A stretch of 64,000 nucleotides of DNA. Origin: Muscardinus avellanarius. Its lineage: Eukaryota; Chordata; Mammalia; Rodentia; Gliridae. The stretch covers positions 30,709,592 through 30,773,591 of the forward strand of contig OY726569.1 in assembly GCA_963383645.1 (NCBI GenBank). Direction: 5' to 3'. The notes below the pieces were generated by a model. It searched no databases and was not told the DNA's origin. It saw only the letters and a list, made by a program, of their open reading frames with translations. The stretch's first letter is position 1; each line of letters opens with the position of its first letter. Position numbers and translations under genes: made by a program. Positions 46,191 through 57,468 of this stretch are shown here, one piece after another.

Positions 46191-46488
46191 TTTTTTCCCT
46201 TTATTTCCTTTCCTTTCCTTTCCTTTCCTTTCCTTTCCTTTCCTTTCCTTTCCTTTCCTTTCCTTTCCTTTCTTTCTTTCCTTTCCTTTCCTTTGCCTTT
46301 CTTCCCTCTCTTTTTTTCTTGTACTGAAGATTGAAGAATCTAGGGACATACTATCTCTAAGATACACCTCAGCCTTTTTTTTTTTTTAAATAGGGTCTTG
46401 CTAAGTTGTTGAGGCTGGCCTCGAATCTATGATCAACCTGCCTAGTTTCCCAAGTACTGGGATTATGAGTGTATAGCACTGTGCCTGC
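46191..46488 (-). mobile_element. Diverged SINE with (TTTCC)n tail, 8-bp target duplication
   Basis: SINE body about 46319-46488 (TTGTACTGAAGATTGAAGAA onward). TTGGAGAC at 46183-46190 and 46489-46496 brackets body plus pentanucleotide array. Confidence 0.85.
46201..46300. repeat. (TTTCC)n microsatellite
   Basis: About 17 TTTCC units with minor TTTC variants. Produces Phe/Leu/Ser ORFs that are artefacts. Confidence 0.95.
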
Positions 46489-46559
46489 TTGGAGACCTGT
46501 TATTCTAAAGGCACCAAAGGAATCTTTAAAGCATCTTGTAGCAAGGATTGTTGTGGTGG

Positions 46560-46870
46560 GGCTAAAATGGGGAAAAATAAATGGAGGGGGTTGAGTCCCA
46601 GTCTTTTAAACAACCACCACCTAACGAGCATTCGCCTCCCTGCCCCGGCCCGGCAGGACAGTGAGAATTATGAAATAGCTGCTGGCAGATGAATGGGGCT
46701 GCCTCCGTCATCTGTCTTCCAAATGATCCTGTAGGTACAGCTATTATTTCAGTCAGACGCTGGCAGGCGGGCAATTGTTCACAGGCTCTGTGAAGAATAG
46801 CGGCTGTCAGGGGTTTGGTGAGTGTTACAACTTTCCACAGACCCATTTTCAGCTTGTCTGAGACCTTAAC
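46560..46870. promoter_or_regulatory. Candidate conserved non-coding block
   Basis: Repeat-free, higher GC and CpG-retaining (CTAACGAGCATTCGCC, CCGGCCCGGC, CAGACGCTGGCAGGCGGGC), with ATGAATGGGGCTGCC and CTGTCAGGGG TGIF/MEIS-like cores. Overlapping ORFs in both strands have no motif. Confidence 0.25.
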
Positions 46871-47234
46871 TGGAGCAGGTGCAGGGCCGAGACTGATCAG
46901 ATGTGTTTAGTGGTTTTTCTCCTCACACCCTCTCTGTGCCTGTCCTCGTTTTCTTTCTTCCCTTCTTCCCTCTCCTCCCAGCCTTGCTCCTCTCTGTACC
47001 CTTTCCCTCCTTCCCAAGCCCCTCACTTCAGGCTTGCTTTCCTCCCTGTCTCTCCTTCTTTATCTCCTTTTCCCTCTATCTCTCACAAAATCACACAAAT
47101 ACTCTGGAAGAGGAGTCACTGTTTCCTCCAGGAAGCCTGGAGTGTGGAGGGAGGGAATAGGAAATGTAGAAGGGAGAGTGGACTGACACCAACTGCAAAC
47201 TCAACAGAAAGGTATCTCAGGGGAGCTGAGATAC

Positions 47235-47521
47235 AAAGAGGAAGAGAGAGGAAGAGAAGAAGAGAAGAAGAAGAAGAAGAAGAAGAAGAAGAAGAAGAAG
47301 AAGAAGAAGAAGAAGAAGAAGAAAAGGAGGAGGAGGAAGAGGAAAGGAGGAGGAAGAGGAGGAAAGGATGAGGAAGAGGAGGAGGAGGAAAGGAGGAGGA
47401 AGAGAAGGAGGAAAGGAGGAGGAAGAGGAGGAGGAGGGAAGGAGGAGGAAGAGAAGGAGGAGAGGAGGAGGAGGAGGAGGAGGAGGAGGAGGAGGAGGAG
47501 GAGGAGGAGGAGGAGGAGGAA
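47235..47521. repeat. (GAA)n/(GGAA)n/(GGA)n purine array
   Basis: Purine throughout except one T at 47369: runs of 134 and 152 bp. No SINE precedes it; an LTR follows at once. Poly-Glu, poly-Ser and poly-Leu ORFs here are artefacts. Confidence 0.96.
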
Positions 47522-47935
47522 TGGGTTGGATTTGGAACGTTCCCCAAATTCTCATGTTGAAAGTGTAGTCCCCATTGCAGCACGGTTCAGAGGTGGGCTT
47601 TTAGGCAGTGATTGATTATGAGGGCTCTGGCCTCATCTGTGGACTAATCCTTTGGAGGCTGAGTGGATGGCTGGGAGGAAGTTGGTCACTGGGATGTGCC
47701 CTGGAAGGATTAATCTTCTCCCTGCGCCCTCTCTGCCCTGTTTCCCAGCTGCCGTGAGCTGAACAGCTCTCTTCCACCTCTTTCTTCCGCCATGATGTCT
47801 TGCAGAGCAATGAGCTGGCTGACTATGGACTGAATCCTCTGAAATCATGAGACAAAAGGAATCTTTCCTCCTCCAAATTGTGCTTGTCAGGTACTTTGAT
47901 CACAGTATTGCAAAGCTAACTAACACTGAGAGAAG
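47522..47935 (+). mobile_element. MaLR-type LTR (ORR1/MT/MST-like)
   Basis: TTGGATTTGGAACGTTCCCC start region, CTGGGATGTGCCCTGGAAGG, TTCCGCCATGATGTCTTGC, GACTATGGACTGAATCCTCT, TTGTGCTTGTCAGGTACTTT and GCAAAGCTAACTAACAC end: the standard MaLR LTR order, plus strand. Confidence 0.75.
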
Positions 47936-48495
47936 AGATGCCCCCCAAAGACATCTAGTATTAAATGTGTTAATCCTGGCTAATAAAATGGCTGTTAGAT
48001 AAGAGAAAAAAACAGATGGAAGGCAGAATCTCATTAAAATCCCCCAAAGGTGGGTATGAACTTGAGCTTGTTAAATTGCTTCCTATAATTTGATGTGCTC
48101 ATTTTGTCAGCAGTTTAATTTTCATTCCTTTATGGGCCAATTTGAGTGACAGGATTCTTCCCACCTTGTTTGATGTGGCAGATCGGAACACAGCTCTCAC
48201 CTTGACACTCCCAAGAACCCCCCTTGCATAGACCTAGGGTTGAGTGGTCCCCAGTGTTTAGCCATCTGTCTAGAGCAGGACATATTTTGGAAAGAATAGC
48301 CCTTGAAAAGCAAGTTCAGAAGTAGAATTAAATGATTGCTTTTTGAGACTGGTAGCTATGACAAGGTGTCTAGACCTCCTTCTCCTTTTCCCTTCAACCT
48401 TGCTATATTCTTATATATTTCTCCTCATCTCTTCCCTTTTCTAGCACTCCATTCCCTACTACCAGGCTGCTCACCAGCATGGCTTAAAAACAGAT
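47936..48495. other. Unannotated; first 250 bp look conserved
   Basis: 47960-48200 is repeat-free with AATTTGATGTGCTCATTTTG and CAGCAGTTTAATTTTCATTC; otherwise nothing recognised. Confidence 0.3.
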
Positions 48496-48541
48496 CAAAA
48501 CAAAACAAGACAAAACAAAATAAACAAGACAAAACAAAACA
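48496..48541. repeat. (AAAAC)n-like microsatellite
   Basis: AAACA/AAGAC variants. Confidence 0.85.
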
Positions 48542-49320
48542 CCTTATCTCCAGCTGCTACAGCCCTAGGAGCTGTCATACATTCAAATCACTGCATCTCA
48601 TTAGATAATGCAATTAAGTTTCCCACTTCAATTTCACTGGGAATCTGAGTGCAGTATGCCAAATATTAAAATTTCTGTTTTACACACAATGAACCAAAAG
48701 TGTTATCTACTAAGGTTTCAGTGGCATAGAAACTTGGAGATTATTTTCAGTACTGTGTTGAGATTCTAGCTCAAAGCCATTCCTACTAGGGCATGGTATA
48801 TCCAGTAGCCTCCTATCTAATGTCCTATCAGAGTGAGCACAGAGTTTATCATGAAGCAGGAACTTCTTGAGGAATAAAGGAATCCCTATTTATGATTACA
48901 CTAAGACAGAAGATACAAACCTGTACTATCATGGACAAACTCATATACACATTCCTACACCCATCATGGCCAGGCTGAATAGGAGGCAGAGCCTGTCCTT
49001 GCAAGCAAGAATGGTTACCTCTGCTGAATGTCTAAATCATGGGTGATTGATCTTGTCATCCATTTGTCAGCATAGTCTGCCTTAAAATCTTATTTTCTTT
49101 AATGTGGATCTATTCCTGAGGTTGAGGTCTGTGTTTCTACTCACATTCTCTGGCAAAGATCTAAAGTTTTCAATAAATGTTTGTTGACCATGGCCAAGGT
49201 CGGCCTGAGAAGATATTAGTTTCCTTGGTTCTAGAGGTACAACAGCACCCTCACCTTGTGGGAGATCCCTCTTGAGAACTTGTACAAGTCATCTGGGGGG
49301 TTAAGGACCTATCAGTTTTT
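48542..49320. other. Unannotated DNA
   Basis: No coding or clear repeat signal. Confidence 0.35.
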
Positions 49321-49324
49321 GATT

Positions 49325-49548
49325 AAGCCAATACAAATGTATTGTTTTACAGTTCTGGAGTTCAGAAGTCCTAAAATCAATATGTTGGCAGGGCTGTGTT
49401 CCTTGTGAAAACTCTAGGGGAGAGTCTAATGCCTCACCTCTCCTATCTCCTAGAGGCTATCTGCACTCCTTGGCTTGTGGCCCCTGCCTCTGTCTTCCAA
49501 GACAGCAGTGTAGTATCTTTCATCTTTCAATCTGTCTCTCTCGGTCTG

Positions 49549-49582
<34 letters not shown>

Positions 49583-50000
49583 AGTTACTGGGGATGGAAC
49601 CCAGGGGGGGATTCTACCTCCAAGCTATATTCCCAGCCCTATTTTTTATTTTGAAACAAGGTCTTACTGAGTTGCAAAGGGCCTAAGTAGCTGAGGGTGT
49701 CCATGAACCATAATCCGTCTGTCTCAGCCTCCCAAATGCTGGGATTACAAGCATGCACCACCATGTCTGGCTTCCCTCTCTCTTCTTGAATCATCACTTT
49801 GCCTTTTCTGATTCTAACCCTCCTGCCTCCCTCTCATAAGAATACTTGCGATTCAATTAAGCCCACCCAGATAAAGTCTCAAGACCCTTAACGTAATCAT
49901 ATCTGCAGAGTCCTTTTGCTTTGTAGGTAAAACATCCACAGGTTCCAAGGATTAGGATTTGGACACCTCTGGGGGATGGGCATTATTTGATCTATCACAA
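49325..50000 (-). mobile_element. MLT1-like LTR split by a SINE
   Basis: TTTTACAGTTCTGGAGTTCA, TTGGCAGGGCTGTGTTCCTT, CTCCTTGGCTTGTGGCCCC before the SINE. TCAATTAAGCCCACCCAGAT, CATCCACAGGTTCCAAGGAT and GGACACCTCTGGGGG after it. Confidence 0.7.
49530..49771 (-). mobile_element. Dimeric SINE with (TCTG)(TC) tail
   Basis: Tail array 49530-49582, then AGTTACTGGGGATGGAACCC to CACCATGTCTGGCT. Inserted in the LTR. Confidence 0.92.
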
Positions 50001-50865
50001 GCACCGTCTCAAATCAGATTGATAGGTTGTCCTGGGACTTTGTTATCTAAAGGACACAGCCATTAACAGTGTTTCTTACAGGTCTGTTGCAAGTCCATCT
50101 GAACAGAGGAAATACATTCTAGAACTAAACTGTTAATGATCTTGTGCCTTTCTCAGGCAGATGGTGGGGAGAAGGAATAAAGATACCCAGAGTGTTAGTA
50201 GTTTACCAAAGAGGCCATTGAGTTGGTCACAGAAGAGAAGATAAATTCTCCCCAGATGACTTAGACATTCACCTGCTTCCCTCTCAAGGTCTCTTCTGGC
50301 TCTTGGTTGCAAAGTTTGGGGTGACTGAATGCATGATCTACATTCAGATATCTCCTGAAAAGAGTGTGGGAGGAAGCCATCAGCAGATAGTTGAGATAAC
50401 TGGAATGTTGAAGTTTCTCGCCAGTACCTCCTCCCCAGCCCAAATATCTTAGTGAAGGACCAGGTCTCCTCCGCCAACTCTCTGCCCTGTCTTCACCCCC
50501 AGCTGCAGCCCTTGACTACAGGCATCTGTAGTTCAGTGTGAAATAATCGGCCACATTATCCCCGACCATTCCCACACAGTTTCACTGCAGTCAGGACCAT
50601 TCACGTCACCTCTGTCTCAGTCTTTCACCCTTACCATGTAGTGGCCTTATGTTCTGTGGCTGTAATGTCCTCACCCTGTTTCTTTTGAATGACCAGGTAG
50701 GGGGTATTAATACTCTGCACAATATGCATTGACTTGGTTCACAAGCAATCATAGTCCCACTAGTCTTTTAGATCTTTTTTATTGTGAAACAGAAGACTTT
50801 AGCTGTCTCATAGCCAAACTTACATGTAACTATAACACTGATAGTTGACATAAGTTGGATGCTAG
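50001..50865. other. Unannotated DNA
   Basis: A 114-aa minus ORF (50133-50477) has no recognisable motif. Confidence 0.35.
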
Positions 50866-50950
50866 GGGCGTAGCTCAGTGGTAGAGTATGCTTGCCTTAA
50901 CTTGTGGGAGGTCATGGTTTAATTCCTAGCACCACAAAACAAACAAAACC
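50866..50950 (+). mobile_element. Standalone ID-type (tRNA-Ala-derived) SINE
   Basis: GCGTAGCTCAGTGGTAGAGT (box A) and GGTTTAATTCC (degenerate box B) spaced as in tRNA-Ala, ending CACCACAAAACAAAC. Lacks the CCA-adjacent acceptor pairing of a functional tRNA. The only monomeric ID copy in the window. Confidence 0.85.
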
Positions 50951-51096
50951 CAATGCTAACTATCTTAATGGCTTTACAACCAAAATCTTATCCCTGAATA
51001 ATCTCATGGGATATATAATAATATGTAATATTATTATTCCTACTATATAGGTAAGAAAAGGGAGATAAAATTAAGAAATACCCTAGGCTTTTAGAA
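50951..51096. other. Unannotated; possible MIR relic
   Basis: ATTATTATTCCTACTATATA then AGGTAAGAAAAGGGAGAT hints at MIR complement. Confidence 0.3.
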
Positions 51097-51320
51097 TACT
51101 TTCATTGGTGCATTGTAATTAGACATCCTAATGAGGTTCAAAGCCATACAGACAATGTCCGCAGGTCTTGGTGTGTTTCCCGTCAGGTCCCACCACACTC
51201 CTGACTCTTCCCCAATGTAATAGTGAGGTTGATATTCACGCTCACGTGGACACTGCATACTTTGAACTGTTTCTTTCATGGGTTCTTCCTTTCCCCCTCC
51301 CCGCTTCCCTCCCACTATCC
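51097..51320 (-). mobile_element. Possible L1 3'UTR fragment
   Basis: CATTGGTGCATTGTAATTAG matches the complement of the L1 3' end at 19000-19025; C-rich TTCCCCCTCCCCGCTTCCC follows as expected. Confidence 0.5.
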
Positions 51321-51839
51321 TAGTTCACTATTGTGCTGGTCACTCGTTTTAACACTGCGTGGGATGCTAAAGAAAGGAAAACAGGTTTGTGAGAGAAGAT
51401 ATATTCAGATTCAGACATCTTGCGATTTGTGGAAATTTTTACAAATGTCAGACATTCAGTCCTGGAGTTCAAGAGAGAGGTGGAAGCTAAAGCAGTATGA
51501 TTTTTATAAAAGTAAAAAATCAGTTCGTGGAATAAGTTCATTGGCTCGAAATAAGTGTGCAAATATAGAAGAGGGGCGGGACAAAGTTTTTAGAAAAATA
51601 TGCTTGTTGGGTTTGGGAAAAAGAGAAGTCAGAGAGTGAGAAGCAAGAAGACTCCAGTGCTACTGCTGAGAAAGGGTCACTGACTTTTGGGACTGGGGTG
51701 TCCCTCAGAGAGAAGTGTGATGGGGGAGGAAGCCAGACTTGTGAGGGTCTGGGAAGGCTGGACCATTCACTCATGGAGTTTGTGCAGGGGCAGTGGGAAG
51801 ATGATATCTGAAGGACAAGATTCTATAAGACTTCTGTTT
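51321..51839. other. Unannotated DNA
   Basis: A 138-aa plus ORF (51223-51639) overlaps the L1-like part and has no motif. Confidence 0.35.
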
Positions 51840-52046
51840 TTGGGAGGGGGGTATTCGTGATTGAACATAGGGGCTACACCCCCAGCTTCTGAGCTACACC
51901 CCCAGCCCTATTTTGTATTATGAAACAGAGGCCTGATAAGCTGCTGAGGGCCTCACTGAGTTGCTCAGGCTGTCCTCAAACCTGTGATGCTCCTGTCTCA
52001 GCCTCTTCCCAAACACTGGAATTACAGGCATGTACCACCCACCTGG
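51840..52046 (-). mobile_element. Diverged dimeric SINE
   Basis: GGGGTATTCGTGATTGAACA to ACCACCCACCTGG. CTACACCCCCAGC occurs twice, a small internal duplication. Confidence 0.82.
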
Positions 52047-52766
52047 TGATTCTAAAAGAATTTATGATAGAGGAGGCAAGCATCTGTTTGCTCTTAAGAG
52101 AGACACAGGAAAGGAGCTCCTGTTGATGGAATAAGAGCCTTGGAGCAGCAGGAGGCCACCCTTAGATGGGTGGAGGGTCATTGAAGGGGGCAGTGTGATA
52201 ATGCATAAGAACTTAGAAAAGGGTGTTGAAAAAAGAAATTGTTTTGGATAGGATAGTCCTGATCTCAGCAAAGCAAGAAGTGAAATCATTTGCCAAAAGC
52301 AAGGGATTTTCCAAAGGGATTGGGGAAAATGGTGAAATTCTGGAACCGGAGCTAAGCCATGGTGACTGGAATCTACTGATATATCAGACGGGATCCAGGC
52401 AGGAGCAGGAAATCAGGCAGCTGTAAGAATAGGACAAATTTCATATAAAGAATTAGGGAAAGGTGGCTAACTATGAAAGGAGGAAACTTTATGTAAATAT
52501 TTGATAGATGACAATTGGTCAGCATGTGGCATGTTGGGGAAGAAGCATCCTTGGCAGCAGAAACAGCACATGGGAAGGTTTTCAGTTGTAAAGAGCCAGG
52601 CATGCTCTTTACAGACAGTGGCATGGCCAGGCCAGCTACCTCTAGTAATGAAGGGCCCTTGTTCAGGGCTTTGACTGCATTCAGGGGGATGCATCTCTAT
52701 AGGCCTAACTAGATCTGAGGACTACGTTTAAGACGGTCTTTTATTAAATAAAACCCTGCAGTGAAT
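52047..52766. other. Unannotated DNA
   Basis: Short chance ORFs only. Confidence 0.35.
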
Positions 52767-52890
52767 TTTTGTTTTGTTTTGTTTGGTTTTGTGGTACAGA
52801 GGTTTGAACCCATGAACACTCTACCCCTGAGCTACACTCCCAGCTCTTTCAAAATTTTTTTTAAATTTTGAAATGGTCTCACTAAGTTAT
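52767..52890 (-). mobile_element. SINE, mostly right half
   Basis: TTTTGTGGTACAGAGGTTTG, CCCCTGAGCTACACTCCCAG; 7SL half breaks off after GGTCTCACTAAGTTATGG. Confidence 0.82.
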
Positions 52891-54220
52891 GGCATCATGA
52901 TGCCCTTGAATACTACGAGAAGGACCTGTAGGGAAGGGGGTTGGTAGGTAGAGGAAGCTCCTGGTGCTGATGGGAATAGTCAAAGACCAAGGTCTGGGAG
53001 AGGAACCCGTGCCTGCCTACCGAGCGGCCTGTGCTTCCCAGAGCCCCGGTGCACCGTGCGTCTCATTCACCCCAGGGCAAGCAGGGTGGGGGAGTATTTT
53101 CCTTTGAGGCACAAAGAACAAGACACAGAAAAATCATACAATTTGCCTAAGGATACAAATCTAGAGACAGAGCCAGGACTCTCTGCGAGGAAGGATTCTA
53201 GCTGATTTACTTTTGAAGCGAAATTTGCGTGGCTTACAGTTTGGCTAAAAATGTAAAATAAAAATAAAATATAGCTTTTAGTGCACTATTTAAAGAGCTG
53301 GAATTTGGAATTTTGTTTGGGGCAGGCCCAATTGTTATAACTTGTCTGAGCCCTCTTACTTAGACAGTCTTTACCTGGACATTATAAGTAAGATATCATG
53401 ACAACTCTGGAAACGTAGTAGGTGGATGGCATCGTTTATCTGAGACTTTCTTTCTTTCTTTTATTTGAATGCATCAAAATGCTTCCAGAAAATTGGTGTG
53501 TTATCACCAGTTTCACGTTAGTGAGCTACTAGTTCTCTGTTTCCTCTTGGGGTTGTTTTCTCTGCAGGTGTAGGCTGACTTTGTAGAGAAAGTAGTTGTC
53601 TTTAAATTACATTTTGGAATAGCTTGTTTTGGAGAAGGACCTTCTTAGCGTCCTGGGAATCATACTGATACATCTGTGGAACAACCTTGAACTTGCTTAA
53701 AGGGAGTATAAATCGCTGCCCAATGGACACGTCGAATAACCTCCTGGCCCATAAACCATTCAATTCCACCCCTCGGTTGGTGCCACAGACGTTGAGGCCA
53801 ATTTCTCTCACTTCTCTCTCTTGTGAATTTAGCCTTCTTGGAAATGTCTTCCAGAAAGTGGCTGCTGCTTGTGTATTTTGGTCAGATGCCTGTCCTTATC
53901 TGAGAGCTGTTATTTATGGAATGGTGAGGGATCTAAGTCCTTGGGTCATAACGATAGCCAGAGAGGCTGGGAGAATGTCTGCCCATGTGTCCTATGCCAT
54001 CGAGGATTTGAGGAGAGCATGCTTGTTCTACAAGACAGCACCACAGCCAGGGGCATCGTGAGCCTCTAAAGATCACTGCTTTGCTTTGAGCCCATCACAG
54101 AAGAGAAGCCACTGTGAGCTGAAGTACCTAAAGCCCAGAAGGCAGGCACAGGCTAAAGGCTGTATGTTCTTTTCATTCAAGTCTTTCAATAACAATCACT
54201 CCTATCTTATTGATTTATTT
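52891..54220. other. Unannotated; MIR-like relic near 53100-53190
   Basis: A 124-aa plus ORF (53687-54061) has no recognised domain. The 53100-53190 part resembles MIR complement. Confidence 0.35.
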
Positions 54221-54221
54221 T

Positions 54222-54757
54222 TCACTTTTTTGTGCTTTTATTGGTGCATTATAGTCTCACGTCATAATGTAAATCATATTGACAGTGACATACATCACCC
54301 GTTCTTGGTGCCCCCTCCCCATTTCACTCCCTCCCAATACAGAGTACCCAGATTAACGCTGGTATATAGTCACGTGTATACACATAGTCTATAGTAGTAT
54401 TTCTATTAATGAACCTAAGTCTTCCTCCACCCCTACCCTTACATCTCCTCCCTGGCTTCTCTGAGGTTTCTCCTTATCATCTGGAGTCTCTCTTGTATCC
54501 CAATTACTTCCTATCCTACACATATTAAACAAAACCTATGACCCTTCATGCTCTGTGATTGGCTAATCTCACTTAACATAATGTTCTCCGGGCCTTTCTA
54601 TTTTCTTGAAAAGGATGTAATTTTATTTTTCTTCATTGTTGAGTAGAATTCCATTGTGTGTATTTCCCATACTTTTGTAATTCATAATTGTTGATGGATA
54701 CCTAGGTTGGTTTCATAGTTTGGCTATGTGAATTGTGCTGCTATAAACATGGGTAAC
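54222..54757 (-). mobile_element. L1 3'UTR and ORF2 end, minus strand
   Basis: GCTTTTATTGGTGCATTATA, CTTCTCTGAGGTTTCTCCTT, CACTTAACATAATGTTCTCC, GAGTAGAATTCCATTGTGTG, TTGTTGATGGATACCTAGGT. Truncated at its 5' end. Confidence 0.85.
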
Positions 54758-54850
54758 AATCACCCCCATTTTGAAGCTAAGAAAAACTTCAGTAGCTTGC
54801 CAAAGGCCACACTCTCAGCAAAGCTGAAGCTAGACCTTGAAGCAGGTCGG
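54758..54850 (-). mobile_element. MIR-like fragment
   Basis: CATTTTGAAGCTAAGAAAAA and GTAGCTTGCCAAAGGCCACA resemble MIR complement. Confidence 0.55.
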
Positions 54851-56299
54851 GTGGACCAGGTCCCCTCTCAGCGTCCTGCAATGGTGACTCCAGTGAATGA
54901 CCACAAGGGGGCACACTGCCCTCATCCACTCTGGCTAAATGACCAAGTTTTGCTTTTCAAATTGGGGTGGGGTGGAGGTACGGGTTAAGGTGTTGGGGGT
55001 TTGCGGAGGCATGTATGTGTACATGTGTGTGTGTGTGTGTTCATACCTCTGCCAGAATCCTATTTTTCAAAGCTCATTCAATATTCAAAAGATTCAGAAC
55101 CATGTAAAAGTGTCTACCAGTATTTGTCACTGTTACTCCAGGTTAAAAACAAAACAAAACAGAACTCCTGGAAAGAAACCTCTAACTATGAATAAAAGAC
55201 ATGTTCAAGAGCAAGTAGGAACTATGTTTTCCTTCCTTGAATGGCTAAAGAAAAGATTGGTTTTAAGGAAAACTAACAGAGAGCTTGAAGCTTCAGTCAC
55301 CAAGGACATAGCGTTATAACTAAACAGACCATGTAGCGCACGTGATCGGAGCCTGCAGCAGGAATTTTCTTTGGGGATTGTGGATCTCCCCAGTCTGTAT
55401 TAGAGCTCAAAGCAAAGCTCAGAGAATTCTTAGGCTCGGTTTTCTTCTTTTCCTGTCATCTGACAAAGTGGCAAAGCCATTGTGATACAGTATCATAGAA
55501 CAAGGCTCCCTATCTAACATGGACAAGTGACACTGGAAATTTCTGTCCAACCCCTCACTCATCTAAGGCTGGATGCCGTGTGTGATGGGGCCAGGCCCCA
55601 CGTAAATAGGCATCATCGAGCAGGTTGAGCAAACGAAGGACAGAAAAAAATGCATGTGATATAAAAATTTCCCCCTCCACCTGAGAGATCATTTAAAACA
55701 TCTAATAGGCAAAATGCAAGAGTGACGGCAAAGCGCCATCAAGCCCTGAGCCGCGTCACTGGCGGGAGCGTACCCTGTGGCTGCAGGAGGGAGGGCAGCT
55801 GTGTTCCACAGAGCTGCGTCCAGCTGTGCCCAGGGTTGGGCCACTGTGCAGATGCCCGGAAGGCCACTGGGCCAGGCCGTGACCCTTCAGCAGAAAGAAC
55901 AAGTGGCAGAAAACTTCTGGGGAGGAAGGGAGGTGGGAAGTGAAAAAATGACTCAGGAAAGCCGGAGTCTCCAGATGAGGCTCGAGGGGGAAAATACGAC
56001 GAGGCCAAGGCAGAAGGCTGCACGGGGCAATAGCAGAGCTAAATGCACATCATAGTGAATGTCCCCAATAGCTTCCATTTGCTGGTTTAAATCGAGTGAG
56101 CATCTGGGGAAGCCAGTTGCTCACAGTCTGGGATCTGCTGGATTAATTTTTTCTCCCTTTGCAAAAGATAAGATGACCAACGATGTCAGAAAAGCAAATT
56201 TTTGGGAGCAAGATGTGGATATCTCTGAAATGGGTTGTGACAGGGAGGCAGGGTAGAGGGCCTTCCCTAAACCGCTGAGGCTTGCGGGAGGTCTCCAGG
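54851..56299. other. Unannotated; moderately GC-rich at 55720-56050
   Basis: ORFs of 126 aa (54939-55319) and 92-94 aa (55739-56055, both strands) lack motifs. A short GT run lies at 55025-55040. Confidence 0.35.
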
Positions 56300-56645
56300 T
56301 GGCTGGGGATGTGTGTACAAAGGACTGTAGGACCCAGTCTCTGGCCAGGAGGCGAGCAGTTTTTCTCCACCACACGTTCCCATCATGCTGTGCTGTCCCC
56401 CTACCAGAGGCTTCCAAGCAATGGACTGGAACATCCCAAACCATGAGTCAAAGCCACCATTCTCTCTGGTACTGGAATTGAACCCAGGGGCATTCGACCT
56501 CCGAGCTATACCCCCAGTTCTTTTTATTATTATTATTTATCTTGAAACAGGGCCTCACTAAGTTGCTAACGACCTTACTCTGTTGCTAAGGCTGGCCACC
56601 ACCTTGTCTACTTTTTCTCCTTAGGGGTTGGTTATCTCAGGTATT
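56300..56645 (+). mobile_element. MaLR-type LTR fragment split by SINE
   Basis: CCACACGTTCCCATCATGCT, AAGCAATGGACTGGAACATC and AACCATGAGTCAAAG before, TCTCCTTAGGGGTTGGTTAT after the SINE match the MaLR LTR 3' part seen at 47780-47900. Confidence 0.6.
56463..56598 (-). mobile_element. SINE, 7SL half shortened
   Basis: CTGGTACTGGAATTGAACCC to GCTAAGGCTGGCCACC. Confidence 0.85.
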
Positions 56646-56700
56646 TGTTATGTGATGTAATTTTTATATTTATAAAAAGTAAGCCAAAAGAAATCCCATC

Positions 56701-56914
56701 CCTAGACGGTTGTGGTGGTACCTGCTTGTAATCCCAGCATTCGGGAGGCTGAGACCACAGGATCGTGGTTTGCAGACAGCCTCAGCTACTTAGTGAGGCC
56801 CTCCGCAACTCAGTGAGACCCTGTTTCAAATTAAAAAATAAAAAATAAGTCTGAGAGAGTAGCTCGGAGGTCGAATGCCCCTGGGTTCCATCCCCAGACC
56901 CGCAAAAAATAAAA
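56701..56914 (+). mobile_element. Dimeric SINE
   Basis: CCTAGACGGTTGTGGTGGTA start, GAGAGAGTAGCTCGGAGGTC ID half, ACCCGCAAAAAATAAAAAA tail. TCCCATCC and GTCCATCC flanks suggest a target duplication. Confidence 0.92.
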
Positions 56915-57344
56915 AAGTCCATCCTTTGTATTATTTCTTCAAAGAGGACAGTTAGTATATTTATGCTTGGAGAAATAAAATGAAACTTGCCTTGTGGGTA
57001 GAATGCGCCCTTCTTCTCCATCTCCTAGTCTTTAAGAGCACAACTCAGGACTTTTCTCAATGCCAGCTGTGTGCGCATGTGTGAGCTTCCGTGCATAAGT
57101 CCAGCTACCACCTGGGCTAGCCCGCGCCAGGGGGAGGGGCACAAAAAGCAACTATCAATAGGATGTCATACTCTGACACTTGAACTTTTGGTTTAAAATA
57201 TATTTCTGATATCTTCTGCCACTTTTCCTTCTTTTCTACCACCCCTACCCTTTCTCCAAAAAGATTATTTAGGCAGATAATGATTGTGGTCGATGAAGAG
57301 GTTTTCCTAAGCGGGTTCCCATTGACACAGAGGAAAGGTATCAT
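56915..57344. other. Unannotated DNA
   Basis: No coding signal. Confidence 0.35.
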
Positions 57345-57468
57345 TGTCGAGAGTCTTGCTACACCGCTGAGGCTGGCTTTGAACCTGGGATCCTCCTGTC
57401 TCTGCCTCCCAAGTACTGGGATTATGGCGTGCATCAGATGTGCACCTGCGCCACTACGCCTGCCCACC
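57345..57468 (-). mobile_element. Diverged 7SL-half SINE
   Basis: GAGTCTTGCTACACCGCTGA to CGCCACTACGCCTGCCC; no ID half. Confidence 0.78.

Noticed and set aside
47116..47583. 155-aa and 156-aa Ser/Leu- and Glu-rich ORFs
   Set aside because: Products of the GAA/GGA array; no non-repeat domain on either side.
50866..50950. tRNA-Ala gene
   Set aside because: Box A is good, but box B is degenerate, the acceptor stem does not pair and an A-rich tail follows: an ID retroposon.
51223..51639. 138-aa plus ORF as a gene
   Set aside because: Starts in a likely L1 3'UTR fragment and shows no domain.
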